A stretch of 64,000 bases of DNA from Psychromonas arctica DSM 14288 (lineage in GTDB: Bacteria > Pseudomonadota > Gammaproteobacteria > Enterobacterales > Psychromonadaceae). Both the position numbers and the translations under genes were made by a program. The notes beneath the pieces are model-generated. The model did no database searches, was not told the DNA's origin, and saw only the letters and a program-made list of their open reading frames with translations. The DNA is taken from assembly GCF_000482725.1 (NCBI RefSeq), contig NZ_AXWP01000001.1:128394-192393 (forward strand), given 5' to 3'. Below are positions 19,380 through 29,004 of the stretch, piece after piece (position 1 is the first letter of the stretch; the number at the start of each line of letters is the position of its first letter).

Positions 19380-19990
19380 ACGAAGGTTAAAGAAGGAACC
19401 CTTAAAAAGTACGAGAATAAATACCTTTCAATATTTTCTGCTTGTTCTTTTCTTCGTGCTCTCTGTGCAGCACAGCGGCTTCGTGGTTACCTTTGTTTCT
19501 AAAATAAAAAACGATGTAACCACGAAGTGAAAAGAAGAAAACCTTAAAAATTACGAGAACAAATACCATTCAATATTTTCTGTTTATTCTCTTCTTCATG
19601 CTCTCTGTGCAGCACAGCGGCTTTGAGGTTACCTTTGTTTCTAAAATAAAAAGCTATTTAACCACGAAGGCACGAAGTGAAAAGAAGAAAACCTTAAAAA
19701 TTACGAGAACAAATACCATTCAATATTTTCTGCTTGTTCTTTTCTTCGTGTTCTCTGTGCAGCACAGCGCCTTCGTGGTTGCTTTTGTTTCTAAAATCAA
19801 AAGCGATTTAACCACTAAGGCACGAAGGGAGAAGAAGGAACCTTAAAAAATACGAGAATAAATACCATTCAATATTTTCTGCTTGTTCTTTTCTTGGTGC
19901 TCTCTGTGCAGCTCAACGGCTTGGTGCCTGGGTTTTAAAATAAAAAACCGATTAACCACGAAGATACGAAGTAAAAGAAGAAAGCCTAAA
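19380..19990. repeat. Four-copy tandem repeat of a CTTCGTGG-type inverted-repeat unit
   Basis: Four imperfect copies of a unit of about 142-150 bp. The word AATATTTTCTG recurs at 19430, 19572, 19722 and 19871. Each unit carries CTTCGTGGTTA and, about 30 bases later, TAACCACGAAG, so it can fold into a long hairpin; it also contains the short palindrome TGTGCAGCACA. CCACGAAG/CACGAAG motifs of this kind are common dispersed bacterial repeats. A fifth, truncated unit trails off near 19990. Frames running through it encode only the repeat and are not genes. Confidence 0.85.
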
Positions 19991-20075
19991 AGCTGGGATT
20001 ATTCTGTTCAAATATGCGCTTATTGGACTTTCCTTGGTGGTGAAATATTCAGTAGATTTTATTATAGGCATAAAA

Positions 20076-20102
20076 AATCCGATGCTTTTTGAGCATCGGA
20101 TT
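20076..20102 (-). terminator. Terminator of the prmB-aroC unit
   Basis: AATCCGATGC pairs perfectly with GCATCGGATT around a seven-base loop. T-rich tracts lie on both sides, so it can act in both directions. It lies 40 bp below the aroC stop. Confidence 0.8.
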
Positions 20103-20141
20103 CTGATTTTTAACTTAAGCATAAACAACCAGTAAATAAAG

Positions 20142-21230
20142 CTATTTGATATGTGGTGTGTTTGTTGTTACATGTAAGTTTTGTGCACGGTGACGTAACA
20201 CATGGTCAAGTAACGTGATCGCCATTTGTGCTTCAGCAATTGGCACTGCGCGAATACCTACACATGGATCATGACGCCCTTTTGTGATCATTTCAGTTGC
20301 TTTACCATCTGTTGTGATAGTACGGCCAGGAATGGTTAAACTTGATGTTGGCTTTAATGCAATAGAAGCAATGATATCCTGCCCTGTTGATATACCGCCT
20401 AACACCCCACCAGCATGGTTAGATAAGAAACCTTCAGGTGTCATTTCATCACGATGTTCAGTGCCTTTTTGATTCGCAACAGCAAAACCATCACCAATCT
20501 CAACGCCTTTAACTGCATTAATGCTCATTAAAGAATGTGCTAATTCAGCATCTAAACGATCAAATACTGGTTCGCCTAATCCAACGGGTACGCCTGAAGC
20601 AACAACCGTTACTTTAGCGCCTACTGAGTTACCTTCTTTAATTAAGGCTTTCATATAATCTTCAAGTGCTGGGATTTTACTGACATCAGGGAAGAAAAAT
20701 GGGTTATTTTCTACTTCATCCCAATCAATGATATCTGGCGTGATGTCACCTAATTGACTCAAGTAAGCACGTATCTCAACACCAAATTGCTCTTTTAAAT
20801 ATTTTTTAGCAATTGCACCAGCGGCAACACGCATCGCAGTTTCACGTGCAGATGAGCGACCACCGCCACGGTAATCACGGTGTCCATATTTTTGATGATA
20901 AGTGTAATCAGCATGTCCTGGACGAAACAAATCTTTAATCGCAGAATAATCTTTAGAGCGTTGATCTGTATTTTCAATGATCAAGCCAATGCTACAGCCT
21001 GTCGTTTTACCTTCAAATACACCGGATAAGATTTTAACTTGGTCACCTTCTTGGCGCATCGTTGTATAACGAGATTGCCCTGGGCGACGGCGATCTAAGT
21101 CGTGTTGTAAATCAGCTTCTGTGATTTCTAAATTTGGTGGAATACCATCAATAATACAACCTAATGCTGCACCATGGCTTTCACCAAAAGTTGTCACTTT
21201 AAAAACTTGACCAATACTGCTTCCTGCCAT
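20142..21230 (-). CDS. aroC: Chorismate synthase
   Basis: A 362-residue enzyme that makes chorismate from 5-enolpyruvylshikimate-3-phosphate, the last step of the shikimate pathway, using reduced FMN. Family signatures are visible: [14 protein letters not shown] near the N-terminus, [14 protein letters not shown], the [20 protein letters not shown] segment and the late [18 protein letters not shown]-like block. Length is normal. The order prmB then aroC, opposite smrB, is that of E. coli and other gammaproteobacteria. The gap of 164 bp to prmB leaves room for its own promoter. Confidence 0.97.
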   Translation of the reverse strand: MAGSSIGQVFKVTTFGESHGAALGCIIDGIPPNLEITEADLQHDLDRRRPGQSRYTTMRQEGDQVKILSGVFEGKTTGCSIGLIIENTDQRSKDYSAIKDLFRPGHADYTYHQKYGHRDYRGGGRSSARETAMRVAAGAIAKKYLKEQFGVEIRAYLSQLGDITPDIIDWDEVENNPFFFPDVSKIPALEDYMKALIKEGNSVGAKVTVVASGVPVGLGEPVFDRLDAELAHSLMSINAVKGVEIGDGFAVANQKGTEHRDEMTPEGFLSNHAGGVLGGISTGQDIIASIALKPTSSLTIPGRTITTDGKATEMITKGRHDPCVGIRAVPIAEAQMAITLLDHVLRHRAQNLHVTTNTPHIK

Positions 21231-21394
21231 TTTAAATTTCCCACTTTATAAATTTTGAAATCAAAAGGTACTTTATTCGACCTTTTCAGTTAATTTTTTA
21301 TAAGTTGCAATGCTTCATAGATTACAACTCAAATTGCACATAGATTGAAATTTAGAGTAAATCTAAGAACTTGCCTAGCGTTAATTAGCTGTTG

Positions 21395-22306
21395 TTAGAT
21401 TTTAATTGTATCTAGCTGTGCTTTCGTTAACACAAATACGCCATGCCCACCGATAGAGAACTCAATCCATTGGAAAGGTATTTCTGGGTAAGCAGCTTGT
21501 AAGTGAACTTGAGAGTTACCAACTTCTACAAACAACACCCCTTCTTCATTTAACATTGAGCTTGCTTGACGTAGCATATTACGTACTAAATCTAATCCAT
21601 CATTACCACAGGCTAACCCTAATTCAGGCTCATGCTTGTATTCTTCTGGTAAATTAGCCATATCCTCCGCATCAACATAAGGCGGGTTAGATACAATTAA
21701 GTCATATTTTTCGTTTTCAACACCGCTGAATAAATCAGATTGGATAGGGAAAACTTGTTGTGAAACACCATGATTTTGAATATTAATATCGGCAACTTCT
21801 AACGCCTCTTCAGATAAATCAACCGCATCAACTTCAGCATCAGGAAAAGCATAAGCACAAGCAATCGCTATACAGCCACTTCCTGTACATAAATCTAAAA
21901 TACGTTTTGGTGGTGTTTTAACCCAAGGTTCAAACTTAGCTTCAATTAATTCTGCAATCGGCGAACGAGGCACTAATGTACGCTCATCAACATAAAACTC
22001 TAACCCAGCAAACCACGCACTGTTGGTTAGATAAGGAACAGGAATACGTTGTTCAATGCGAATAACCACTAAATCAATTAACATTTGACGCTCACGTTTA
22101 GTTAAACGTGATTGTAAAATCATGACATTACTTTGCAGTTCAATATTCAACGATGGCAAAATCAATTGCACTGCTTCATCCCACGCATTATCAGTGCCGT
22201 GGCCAAAAAATAGACCCGCACGGTTAAACTCGGTCACCGCCCAACGTACAACATCTTGAATGGTTACTAGTTCGTCAACCGCTTCATCACTAAAAATCGT
22301 ATCCAA
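21395..22306 (-). CDS. prmB: 50S ribosomal protein L3 glutamine methyltransferase
   Basis: A 303-residue SAM-dependent enzyme that methylates a glutamine of ribosomal protein L3. The catalytic NPPYVD is present, as are the SAM-binding [16 protein letters not shown] and an N-terminal [14 protein letters not shown] typical of PrmB. I place the start at TTG 22306 ([10 protein letters not shown]): it has GGAG six bases upstream and aligns with the E. coli start MDKIFVDEAV. An in-frame ATG 12 codons upstream (22342) is less likely. It diverges from smrB. Confidence 0.93.
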   Translation of the reverse strand: MDTIFSDEAVDELVTIQDVVRWAVTEFNRAGLFFGHGTDNAWDEAVQLILPSLNIELQSNVMILQSRLTKRERQMLIDLVVIRIEQRIPVPYLTNSAWFAGLEFYVDERTLVPRSPIAELIEAKFEPWVKTPPKRILDLCTGSGCIAIACAYAFPDAEVDAVDLSEEALEVADINIQNHGVSQQVFPIQSDLFSGVENEKYDLIVSNPPYVDAEDMANLPEEYKHEPELGLACGNDGLDLVRNMLRQASSMLNEEGVLFVEVGNSQVHLQAAYPEIPFQWIEFSIGGHGVFVLTKAQLDTIKI

Positions 22307-22363
22307 TTTATTCTCCACTTGAGGTAAACTTCGCACATTCAACTACCTAGTTTTGGAAAAAAC

Positions 22364-22909
22364 ATGACCGATAAAAATAATGATGATGATTTTTCACTGT
22401 TTAGTGCAGAATTTGCTGGTATAAAAAAATTGCTACAGGATACCATAAAATTGCCACCGAAAAACATCAAGAATAAAGCGGTCATTAAAGAAAAACGCGA
22501 ACAAAACTTTGAGCAAAGCCACTTCTCAGACGCCTTTGAACCACATTTACCTGAAGAAGGCCCAGTACGTTATAGCAGAACCGATGCACAAAAATATTTG
22601 GTGAAGCAATTACGTCGTGGCGATTTCACGCCAGAGATCATTCTTGATTTACACGGTTTGACGCAGCAGGAAGCAAAAAATGAGTTAGCAGCCTTGATTA
22701 GCTGCTGTAAAAAAGAGGGATTATATTGCTGTAGTGTGATTCATGGTATGGGTAAACATATACTTAAAAAGCAAGTCCCTTTATGGTTAGCCCAGCACCC
22801 TGATATTTTAGCTTTTCATCAAGCGCCGCTTGAGTTCGGCGGACAAGGGGCATTATCGGTATTAGTTGAATTAGCCGATTGGCAAATGAAAGAAGAAAGA
22901 AAACGCTAA
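22364..22909 (+). CDS. smrB: Endonuclease SmrB (ribosome rescue factor)
   Basis: A 181-residue protein with a C-terminal Smr domain, marked by LDLHGLTQQEA and VIHGMGKHILK. In E. coli SmrB is recruited to collided ribosomes and cuts the mRNA between them. The N-terminal 75 residues form the charged, helical extension that contacts the ribosome in SmrB. Its place opposite prmB-aroC supports the name. The gene ends ten bases before the convergent LysR gene, with a hairpin at the junction. Confidence 0.93.
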   Translation: MTDKNNDDDFSLFSAEFAGIKKLLQDTIKLPPKNIKNKAVIKEKREQNFEQSHFSDAFEPHLPEEGPVRYSRTDAQKYLVKQLRRGDFTPEIILDLHGLTQQEAKNELAALISCCKKEGLYCCSVIHGMGKHILKKQVPLWLAQHPDILAFHQAPLEFGGQGALSVLVELADWQMKEERKR

Positions 22910-22916
22910 TAGAAAA

Positions 22917-22936
22917 GGGTTATTGCTTGATAACCC
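22917..22936. terminator. Hairpin between convergent smrB and the LysR gene
   Basis: GGGTTAT pairs with ATAACCC around a six-base loop. It overlaps the last codons of the LysR gene. It lacks a strong T run, so it may be only a weak terminator. Confidence 0.4.
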
Positions 22937-23840
22937 AATGTTTATTGAGCATACAATAGCCTTTTAACAGGTTGATCACGCTCTCTAACACCGGACCTGA
23001 TGCATGGCTGCGAGAAACCAAACACCCCACAACGGTCAGCCAACCATCATATTCATGTGAGACAGGTAATGAAATAACATGTCCTTCTTGGATCTGTTGA
23101 TGAGCTAATAACTCTGGGACAACAGCCCAACCAATATTGTTTTTAACAAGTTCAATCAAGCTCATATGCGTATTTGTATACCAAGCCGTCGGGCTTATTT
23201 TATAACTAAACCACAACTCCTTTTTTTGAGCACTACGATGTACGCATTGTCGATGTGCTTTTAAATCAGCCTCACACACTAAAGGCAAAGCGGAAAGTGG
23301 GTGTTGTGGTGATGCGATAGTTAAAAATCGTGCATGCCCTAACGTAAAAAAATCCATATCGGACTTCAATTCACCATTAACATAGATAATGCCTATATGT
23401 GCGACACCCGTTCTCACTAACTCTTCCACATCAAAAGTAGAGGTAGTAATAATCTCAAATTCGGTAATGGGAAATTGATTAGCCAATGACGATATTACCT
23501 TCATTAGCTGATCATTAATGACACTTTCATCGATCGCAATAACCAATTCATATTCATCACCCTTAGCCAATGATTCAACCTTATGATCGAAATATTGTTG
23601 TTGATGTAAAATAGATTTTGCAATCGGTAGTAAGGCTTCACCGTGTGGCGTCAAACTCGGTATGTTTTTATCTCGACTGAATAACGTTTTGTCGATCGCG
23701 ATTTCTAGGTTAGCAATCGCTTGGCTTACCCCCGATTGAGCACGCTTTAACTGACGAGCGGCAGCGGAAAAAGATCCCGTTTCACAAACGGCAACAAATA
23801 TTTTTAATTGTTCAAGGCTATACATCATATTTACTCTCAT
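22920..23840 (-). CDS. LysR-type transcriptional regulator, probably of the PACE efflux gene
   Basis: A 306-residue LysR-type regulator. The N-terminal winged helix-turn-helix (SLEQLKIFVAVCETGSFSAAARQLKRAQSGVSQAIANLE) is typical, and a periplasmic-binding-protein-like effector domain follows from about residue 90. It diverges from a PACE-family efflux gene, the same arrangement as aceR-aceI in Acinetobacter, so it probably senses a biocide or polyamine and activates the pump. Palindromic boxes lie between them. The chosen ATG has AAGGGGGG upstream; a second ATG five codons later is possible. Confidence 0.85.
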   Translation of the reverse strand: MRVNMMYSLEQLKIFVAVCETGSFSAAARQLKRAQSGVSQAIANLEIAIDKTLFSRDKNIPSLTPHGEALLPIAKSILHQQQYFDHKVESLAKGDEYELVIAIDESVINDQLMKVISSLANQFPITEFEIITTSTFDVEELVRTGVAHIGIIYVNGELKSDMDFFTLGHARFLTIASPQHPLSALPLVCEADLKAHRQCVHRSAQKKELWFSYKISPTAWYTNTHMSLIELVKNNIGWAVVPELLAHQQIQEGHVISLPVSHEYDGWLTVVGCLVSRSHASGPVLESVINLLKGYCMLNKHWVIKQ

Positions 23841-23857
23841 TAACCCCCCTTCATGCT

Positions 23858-23904
23858 ATCACCATTCGTGATGGCTGTTAATTTTATTGTGTGATAGATA
23901 TCAC
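23858..23904. promoter_or_regulatory. Two palindromic LysR-type boxes in the divergent promoter
   Basis: ATCAC-N5-GTGAT (23858-23872) and GTGATA-GA-TATCAC (23891-23904) share the half-site GTGAT. They lie between the LysR gene and the PACE gene. The first fits the T-N11-A LysR pattern. The regulator probably binds both. Confidence 0.6.
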
Positions 23905-23972
23905 TATAATTAATTATCCTGCAAGTGTAGGAGCCTTTTACATCAACAAATTTAAAGAGAGAATGTTAGAGA

Positions 23973-24398
23973 ATGAAACCGATTGAACGTATCTTTCATG
24001 CTGTATTATTTGAAGTGTTAGCGGTCGCATTAGCGATTATTATACTGACCATATTTACAAACCATGATGCAGAATCACTATCAGGAACAATGATAGTTGT
24101 AGCAACGATTGCAATGACATGGAATTTTATCTATAACTGGGGTTTTGACCGAATGGTGACAGGCGATAAAACAAAACGAACAGTCCCATTACGCATTGTT
24201 CACACGATCATATTTCAAGCGGGTTTATTAGTGGTAACTATCCCTGTGATCGCATTGATGTTGAACATCAGTTTCTGGCAAGCACTTATGATGGATATTA
24301 GCGTCACTATTTGCATTACAATTTATGCATTTTTGTATAACTTAATCTATGACCACACCAGAGCTTTTATTGTGCGTGTACCTGCCATACTAAGCTAG
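23973..24398 (+). CDS. aceI: PACE-family multidrug efflux protein (AceI-like)
   Basis: A 141-residue inner-membrane protein of the proteobacterial antimicrobial compound efflux family, made of two tandem bacterial-transmembrane-pair units with four membrane helices. Marks are ERIFHAVLFE at the start, with the conserved membrane glutamate Glu14 (Glu15 in AceI), and NWGFDRMVTGDKTKR between the pairs, mirrored by LYNLIYDHTRAF in the second. Characterised relatives export chlorhexidine and other biocides, and short diamines such as cadaverine may be native substrates. The divergent LysR gene is its probable activator. Confidence 0.88.
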   Translation: MKPIERIFHAVLFEVLAVALAIIILTIFTNHDAESLSGTMIVVATIAMTWNFIYNWGFDRMVTGDKTKRTVPLRIVHTIIFQAGLLVVTIPVIALMLNISFWQALMMDISVTICITIYAFLYNLIYDHTRAFIVRVPAILS

Positions 24399-24434
24399 CA
24401 AGATTAACGTTAACAAACTAAGCTAAACTAAAAC

Positions 24435-24464
24435 ACCCTGTTTTTGTAGATTACAAAACAGGGT
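24435..24464 (+). terminator. Terminator of the PACE gene
   Basis: ACCCTGTTTT pairs with AAAACAGGGT, 37 bp after the stop. The downstream tract is A-rich, so it could serve either strand. Confidence 0.65.
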
Positions 24465-24633
24465 AAAACACAAATATCCATCATTAACAAAGACCTTTAT
24501 TAACAGTCACTCACCATTAATAAAAACCGATTTTTAGTAAATTAAATTGTTAGTTACTTGACTACAATAAATTAGAATTAATAAATTAGATCCAATAACT
24601 AGAATGTAATAACTAGAATGTAATAACTAAAGT

Positions 24634-26556
24634 TTAATAAGCTGTATCATGCGTATTATGAGTGCTTTTTAGATTGTTATATATTTTAAATACGTCGAGC
24701 TGCTCTGCTGAAATTGGGCGTTGGAAAAAATAGCCTTGGGCAAAATCACACTGTTGTTGTGTAAGAGTATCCAAGCTATTTTGGGTTTCTACCCCTTCGG
24801 CTATAATTTTCATGTCTAGTTGTTTGCCCATGGCAATAATAGTCGAGGCTATCGTATCGTAATCACTGACAAAGCTCTTATCGATTTTTAATACGTCAAA
24901 GGGAAGTTGTCTTAAATAACTCAAACACGAATAGCCCGTACCAAAATCATCCATCAACAATCTAACGCCCATCTCTGACAGTTCATTTAATGTTCTCAAA
25001 AAAACCGCATTATCAGAAACAGTCATACTTTCTGTAATCTCGAGGTCTAAACAATGTGGTGGTATATCAAACTCAGCCAGTATTTTTTGTACTAATTGAG
25101 GAAAATGGGGATTAAATAATTGATAAGGGGAAACATTCACCGCGATATTTAACTTACTCGCACCACTCTCACGCCATAATTTATTCTGTTGGCAAGCATT
25201 CCTCAATACCCACTCTCCTATCTCAATGATCTGCCCTGAATATTCAGCAATAGGAATAAAGATATCTGGAGATACCATCGTCTCTTCGTTTAGTTGCCAG
25301 CGCAGTAAAGCTTCTGTGCCTTGAGTAGCAAAATTATTTAGATTAACGATAGGCTGATAAACAATATGTAATTGATCTTTCTCTATTGCACATCTCAATT
25401 GTGATTCATAAGATAAGCGGCGAGTATATTCTTGACTAAAAGCATCCTGATAAAATAGATATTGGTTTTTACCCTCTTTTTTAGCTTCATACATTGCTGT
25501 ATCAGCGTACTTAACTAAAGATTCTGCATCATCTGCATTACTTGGATAAATTGAAATACCAAGACTAGCAGTAACATAAACATCGGTGTTTTCTAATAAG
25601 ACTGGCTCAGCAATCGTCTTGATGAATTGTGAGGCCATTTTTTCAACGTCATGTTGAACAGTCGAAAAATTCACGATAGCAACAAACTCATCGCCACCGA
25701 ACCTAAAGACATAACCATTATCTTCCATCGCTTTCTCTAAACGATTAGCGATTATATTCAGTAATTTATCGCCTTGAGCATGGCCCCTTGTATCATTCAC
25801 ATCTTTAAAGCGGTCTAGGTCAATAAAAAAAACGGCAAATTTTTCAATACTGGACATCAAAATATTTTTGTTTATTTGTTTGTCTAAGGCATTTCGATTT
25901 GGCAATCCAGTCAATGAATCTTTATGAGCAAGCTGTTTATTTTTTTCTTCGCTAATAACGAGTTTATCTTTTGTTTCTTGCATTCTTTTAACCACTTTTA
26001 AAATCGCTTGCGCAATGGTCAGAGCCATTAGAAAAAGAAAAATCGATAATATCACTGTCGTCATCGTTGAGGCTTTGACAATAAAGTAACTCAATTTATC
26101 AACCGGTCCAATAAACTCGATTGAGTTACTTCTAAATTTTTTGTTACCTATATTAAGGTCGATTTTCATTGCTGATGGTGTGATCAACCCCAGCTCAAAC
26201 AACTTAATGCTTTCTAATAAATCGTCCGCTATTTTAATATCTTTTTTACAAATGGTGATGATACTTTCAGCATTAATCATTCTCATTAAAAAACGATCAA
26301 CACTGCTAGGTAGTGCAACACAGGCTTCAGGCTGATCTTGAATTTTTATTACGACGGCTTTAAGTGCTTCTGTCTCTGGCAATGCATTAGGGTAACGAGC
26401 AATAAGCTCATTGAGTTCGATGATATAATTGAAGTGTTGGCTATTAAGTTGGTGGAATCTTGCGGCATCTGAAATTTTAAAAGCACAGGCGACAACAATA
26501 ATAGAAAATAACGATATAAGCAGCATTAAAATAGAGAGTTGTTTATTAATCGTCAT
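24634..26556 (-). CDS. GGDEF-EAL cyclic-di-GMP signalling protein
   Basis: A 640-residue membrane-bound protein. Two transmembrane helices (residues about 8-28 and 165-185) flank a periplasmic sensor of about 135 residues rich in paired cysteines. A short coiled linker follows, then a GGDEF domain with an intact active site (FRFGGDEFVAI) and an EAL domain with intact motifs (TEALLRW, LDLEITES, LMDDFGTGYS, KIDKSFV, AEGVE). It can in principle both make and degrade cyclic-di-GMP, which controls motility and biofilm. The signal sensed is unknown; the periplasmic cysteines suggest a redox or metal cue, which is inference. Confidence 0.9.
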   Translation of the reverse strand: MTINKQLSILMLLISLFSIIVVACAFKISDAARFHQLNSQHFNYIIELNELIARYPNALPETEALKAVVIKIQDQPEACVALPSSVDRFLMRMINAESIITICKKDIKIADDLLESIKLFELGLITPSAMKIDLNIGNKKFRSNSIEFIGPVDKLSYFIVKASTMTTVILSIFLFLMALTIAQAILKVVKRMQETKDKLVISEEKNKQLAHKDSLTGLPNRNALDKQINKNILMSSIEKFAVFFIDLDRFKDVNDTRGHAQGDKLLNIIANRLEKAMEDNGYVFRFGGDEFVAIVNFSTVQHDVEKMASQFIKTIAEPVLLENTDVYVTASLGISIYPSNADDAESLVKYADTAMYEAKKEGKNQYLFYQDAFSQEYTRRLSYESQLRCAIEKDQLHIVYQPIVNLNNFATQGTEALLRWQLNEETMVSPDIFIPIAEYSGQIIEIGEWVLRNACQQNKLWRESGASKLNIAVNVSPYQLFNPHFPQLVQKILAEFDIPPHCLDLEITESMTVSDNAVFLRTLNELSEMGVRLLMDDFGTGYSCLSYLRQLPFDVLKIDKSFVSDYDTIASTIIAMGKQLDMKIIAEGVETQNSLDTLTQQQCDFAQGYFFQRPISAEQLDVFKIYNNLKSTHNTHDTAY

Positions 26557-27203
26557 TAAAAGTCCACTTGTTGTTTGAATTTATTTTAATATTTAATGGG
26601 GTTATTAATAAAGCCCAAATTATGATGATGTAAGTTTAGGCTAACATCATAAAAGGACAAATTTTAAACAACTCGACCCAGTAAATAATTCCATACAGTA
26701 CTATTTATGCAGTGCTGCTCAAATAAAGTTATCTCAGTAAACAAGCCGGTATCAATATTCATTAATTGATATTAAGTCAACTAATACTCGCTTAGGGGAA
26801 AAGTACTGAGTACTCTCTATCTCATTGACAGCTTATTCTCTATTTCAATAACCATTTCCCCTCTGCTTCAATAATCACAGTTGCTGAACTGGAAATACTT
26901 AAAAATATCGAACCATAATATCTGTTTTAAGCATCACAGTTTAAAACAACAGCAACGGATACTTAGTTAATAAGTTTGATCGACTATCAAATAACTCAAT
27001 GAAGCGCGTTTAATGTATTGTAAATTAATATAAAATAAATTAATTTTTGATATAGCAAAGTCATCATTTTTACCATCCAATCTTTCACATATAAATTAAG
27101 TTATCTATTTAATTTACTTAATTTACTTAATTTACTTATTTAGATAGGTTTTCTAGATAGGTTCGCTAAAAATAGATAAATCACTCTAATATTAAGGGTT
27201 ACC
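26557..27203. other. Gene-free region between the GGDEF-EAL gene and the ABC importer
   Basis: About 650 bp, strongly AT-rich. The only structure seen is a run of direct repeats just before the ABC gene: TTAATTTACT repeated about three times near 27110-27140, then TAGATAGGTT twice. It should contain both divergent promoters. Confidence 0.5.
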
Positions 27204-28220
27204 ATGATAGGAAAAATAAATAAAAGCTCACTTCTCTTAGGCCTACTTACCTTTATTTTAAGTATAAATGCAGCCCAAGCCAGTGAAAAAATACGGGTTG
27301 GAGCACTACGTTGGACATCCCATGCGGCGAGTTTTGTCGCTTATGAACGCGGATACTTTAAAGAAGCGGGTTTGGATGTTGAATTTAAATTTTTTAAAGC
27401 CGCACAACCGATGGCCATCGCTATCGCTTCTGGGGATGTCGATTTTGGTATCACAGCGGTTTCTGGTGGGTTGATTAACCTAGCAGGAAAAGGCGCTATA
27501 AAAGTGATCGGTGGCGTATTAAATGAAGAGGATGGTATCGATGGGCAAATGATCCTGGCTTCTAAAAAAGCCTATGACGCGGGGCTTAAAACACCTGCAG
27601 ATTTAAAAGGGCATTCCTTTGGCATCACTCAAACTGGCTCATCTTTTCATTATATGGCACATAAAATAGCACAAAAAGAAGGCTTTTTAGACTCAGATAT
27701 TAAGATGAAACCACTCCAAAAGATTGGGGCTATTATTGGCGCATTAAAAACCCAACAAATTGATGCTTGGACGGTGGTACCTCACATTGCTAAAGAACTG
27801 ATTAAAAATAAAAATATTATGTTGATTGGTAACATGTCAGACTATATTCCCAACTACCAAGTCACCACCGTTTTTACTTCATCTAACACGGCTAGAAACA
27901 AACCAGAACTGGTTAAATCATTTCTTAGTGCATTTTCAAAGGGAGGCGCTGATTTCAATGCTGCACTGGTTGACAAAAGTGCCGGCGAACAAGCCTCTAA
28001 AGACATGGTTACATTAATTCACAAGTATGTTTACAGCGATAAACCTTATGACAAAGCCGCTCCTTCTATCATCAATGGGGCAATGCGACTTAATCAAGGT
28101 GCAAAATTAAACATCGCCAGTATCGAGGATCAATTAAATTGGTTTAAAACAGAAAAGTTGGTTAAAAGTAATATAACAATGGATATGTTAGTGGATCCTC
28201 GTTATGTAGATAGCTACTAA
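27204..28220 (+). CDS. ABC importer substrate-binding protein, NitT/TauT family
   Basis: A 338-residue periplasmic protein. It has a signal peptide (about residues 1-26, cleaved after AAQAS), then the SsuA/NMT1-type fold: IRVGALRWTSHAASFVAYERGYFKEAGLDVEF, SGDVDFGITAVSGGL and LKGHSFGITQTGSS. Relatives bind taurine, alkanesulfonates, nitrate or pyrimidine precursors. The sequence does not reveal which, and no desulfonation enzyme lies beside it. It is the first gene of a three-gene importer operon; the ATPase starts 14 bp later. Confidence 0.85.
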   Translation: MIGKINKSSLLLGLLTFILSINAAQASEKIRVGALRWTSHAASFVAYERGYFKEAGLDVEFKFFKAAQPMAIAIASGDVDFGITAVSGGLINLAGKGAIKVIGGVLNEEDGIDGQMILASKKAYDAGLKTPADLKGHSFGITQTGSSFHYMAHKIAQKEGFLDSDIKMKPLQKIGAIIGALKTQQIDAWTVVPHIAKELIKNKNIMLIGNMSDYIPNYQVTTVFTSSNTARNKPELVKSFLSAFSKGGADFNAALVDKSAGEQASKDMVTLIHKYVYSDKPYDKAAPSIINGAMRLNQGAKLNIASIEDQLNWFKTEKLVKSNITMDMLVDPRYVDSY

Positions 28221-28233
28221 ATTAGAGTCATTT

Positions 28234-29004
28234 ATGAACTTACATATCAACAATATTTCGCATAGTTACTCCAACGTTAATGTGCTAGAAAATATAAACC
28301 TTGAAATCAATCAACATCAGATTGTTTGCTTAGTTGGCCCTTCAGGATGTGGCAAGTCAACATTACTGAGACTTATTGGGGGCTTAGAAAAGCCTTCCAG
28401 TGGTCAAGTAACACAAATTGGGAGCCCACCAGAAAACTCCATTAACCCGCTCACCTATATATTTCAAGATTTTGCGCTACTGCCATGGCGAAATGTGTAT
28501 GACAATATTTCACTGGTGCTTGAAGATCATGGCATTGGTAAAAAAGAAATAAAAAATATTGTGGATGATGTGCTCACTAGAACCAAACTCAGTGAATTTG
28601 CCAACGCAATGCCCAAACAACTCAGTGGTGGCATGAAACAAAGAGTCGCCATTGCCAGAGCGTTAAGTGTTCGCCCTGCGGTTTTACTGATGGATGAGCC
28701 ACTTTCAGCACTAGATAGTCAAACGAGTGAATTATTGATGGATGACTTAGTTTCGCTTTGGGATAGAGAAAAATTTACTGCTTGTTATGTGACACACAAT
28801 TTAAGTGAAGCGGTACGCCTTGGCCACAAAATTGTCGTACTCAGTCGTAGGCCCGGCACGATTAGCGAAGTTGTCACGATCGACATTCCATTAAATGAAA
28901 GAAAAAACCACACAGATGAACTAGATAAAAAACAAAAATACCTATGGAACCTGATGCGAGAAGAAGCATTGCTTGCCGACAAGGAGCTTATCAATGCCGA
29001 CTAA
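28234..29004 (+). CDS. ABC importer ATPase, NitT/TauT family
   Basis: A 256-residue ABC ATPase. Walker A is GPSGCGKST (about residue 34), the Q-loop lies in YIFQDFALLPW, the signature is LSGGMKQR, Walker B is VLLMDEPLSALD and the switch histidine lies in YVTHNLSEAV. It is closest in pattern to SsuB/TauB proteins. It powers import of the substrate bound by the preceding protein. Its end overlaps the permease start by 11 bases, which indicates coupling. Confidence 0.92.
   Translation: MNLHINNISHSYSNVNVLENINLEINQHQIVCLVGPSGCGKSTLLRLIGGLEKPSSGQVTQIGSPPENSINPLTYIFQDFALLPWRNVYDNISLVLEDHGIGKKEIKNIVDDVLTRTKLSEFANAMPKQLSGGMKQRVAIARALSVRPAVLLMDEPLSALDSQTSELLMDDLVSLWDREKFTACYVTHNLSEAVRLGHKIVVLSRRPGTISEVVTIDIPLNERKNHTDELDKKQKYLWNLMREEALLADKELINAD

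Noticed and set aside
19598-19846. An 82-residue frame in the tandem repeat
   Set aside because: It simply translates two repeat units (the same peptide appears twice); the next frame at 19883 is likewise part of the repeat.
19380-19990. A CRISPR array
   Set aside because: The units are about 145 bp and similar throughout; there are no short repeats separated by unique spacers and no cas genes.
27100-27165. Iteron-like direct repeats as a replication origin
   Set aside because: Only three short AT-rich copies and no replication gene nearby; they are more likely part of a promoter region.
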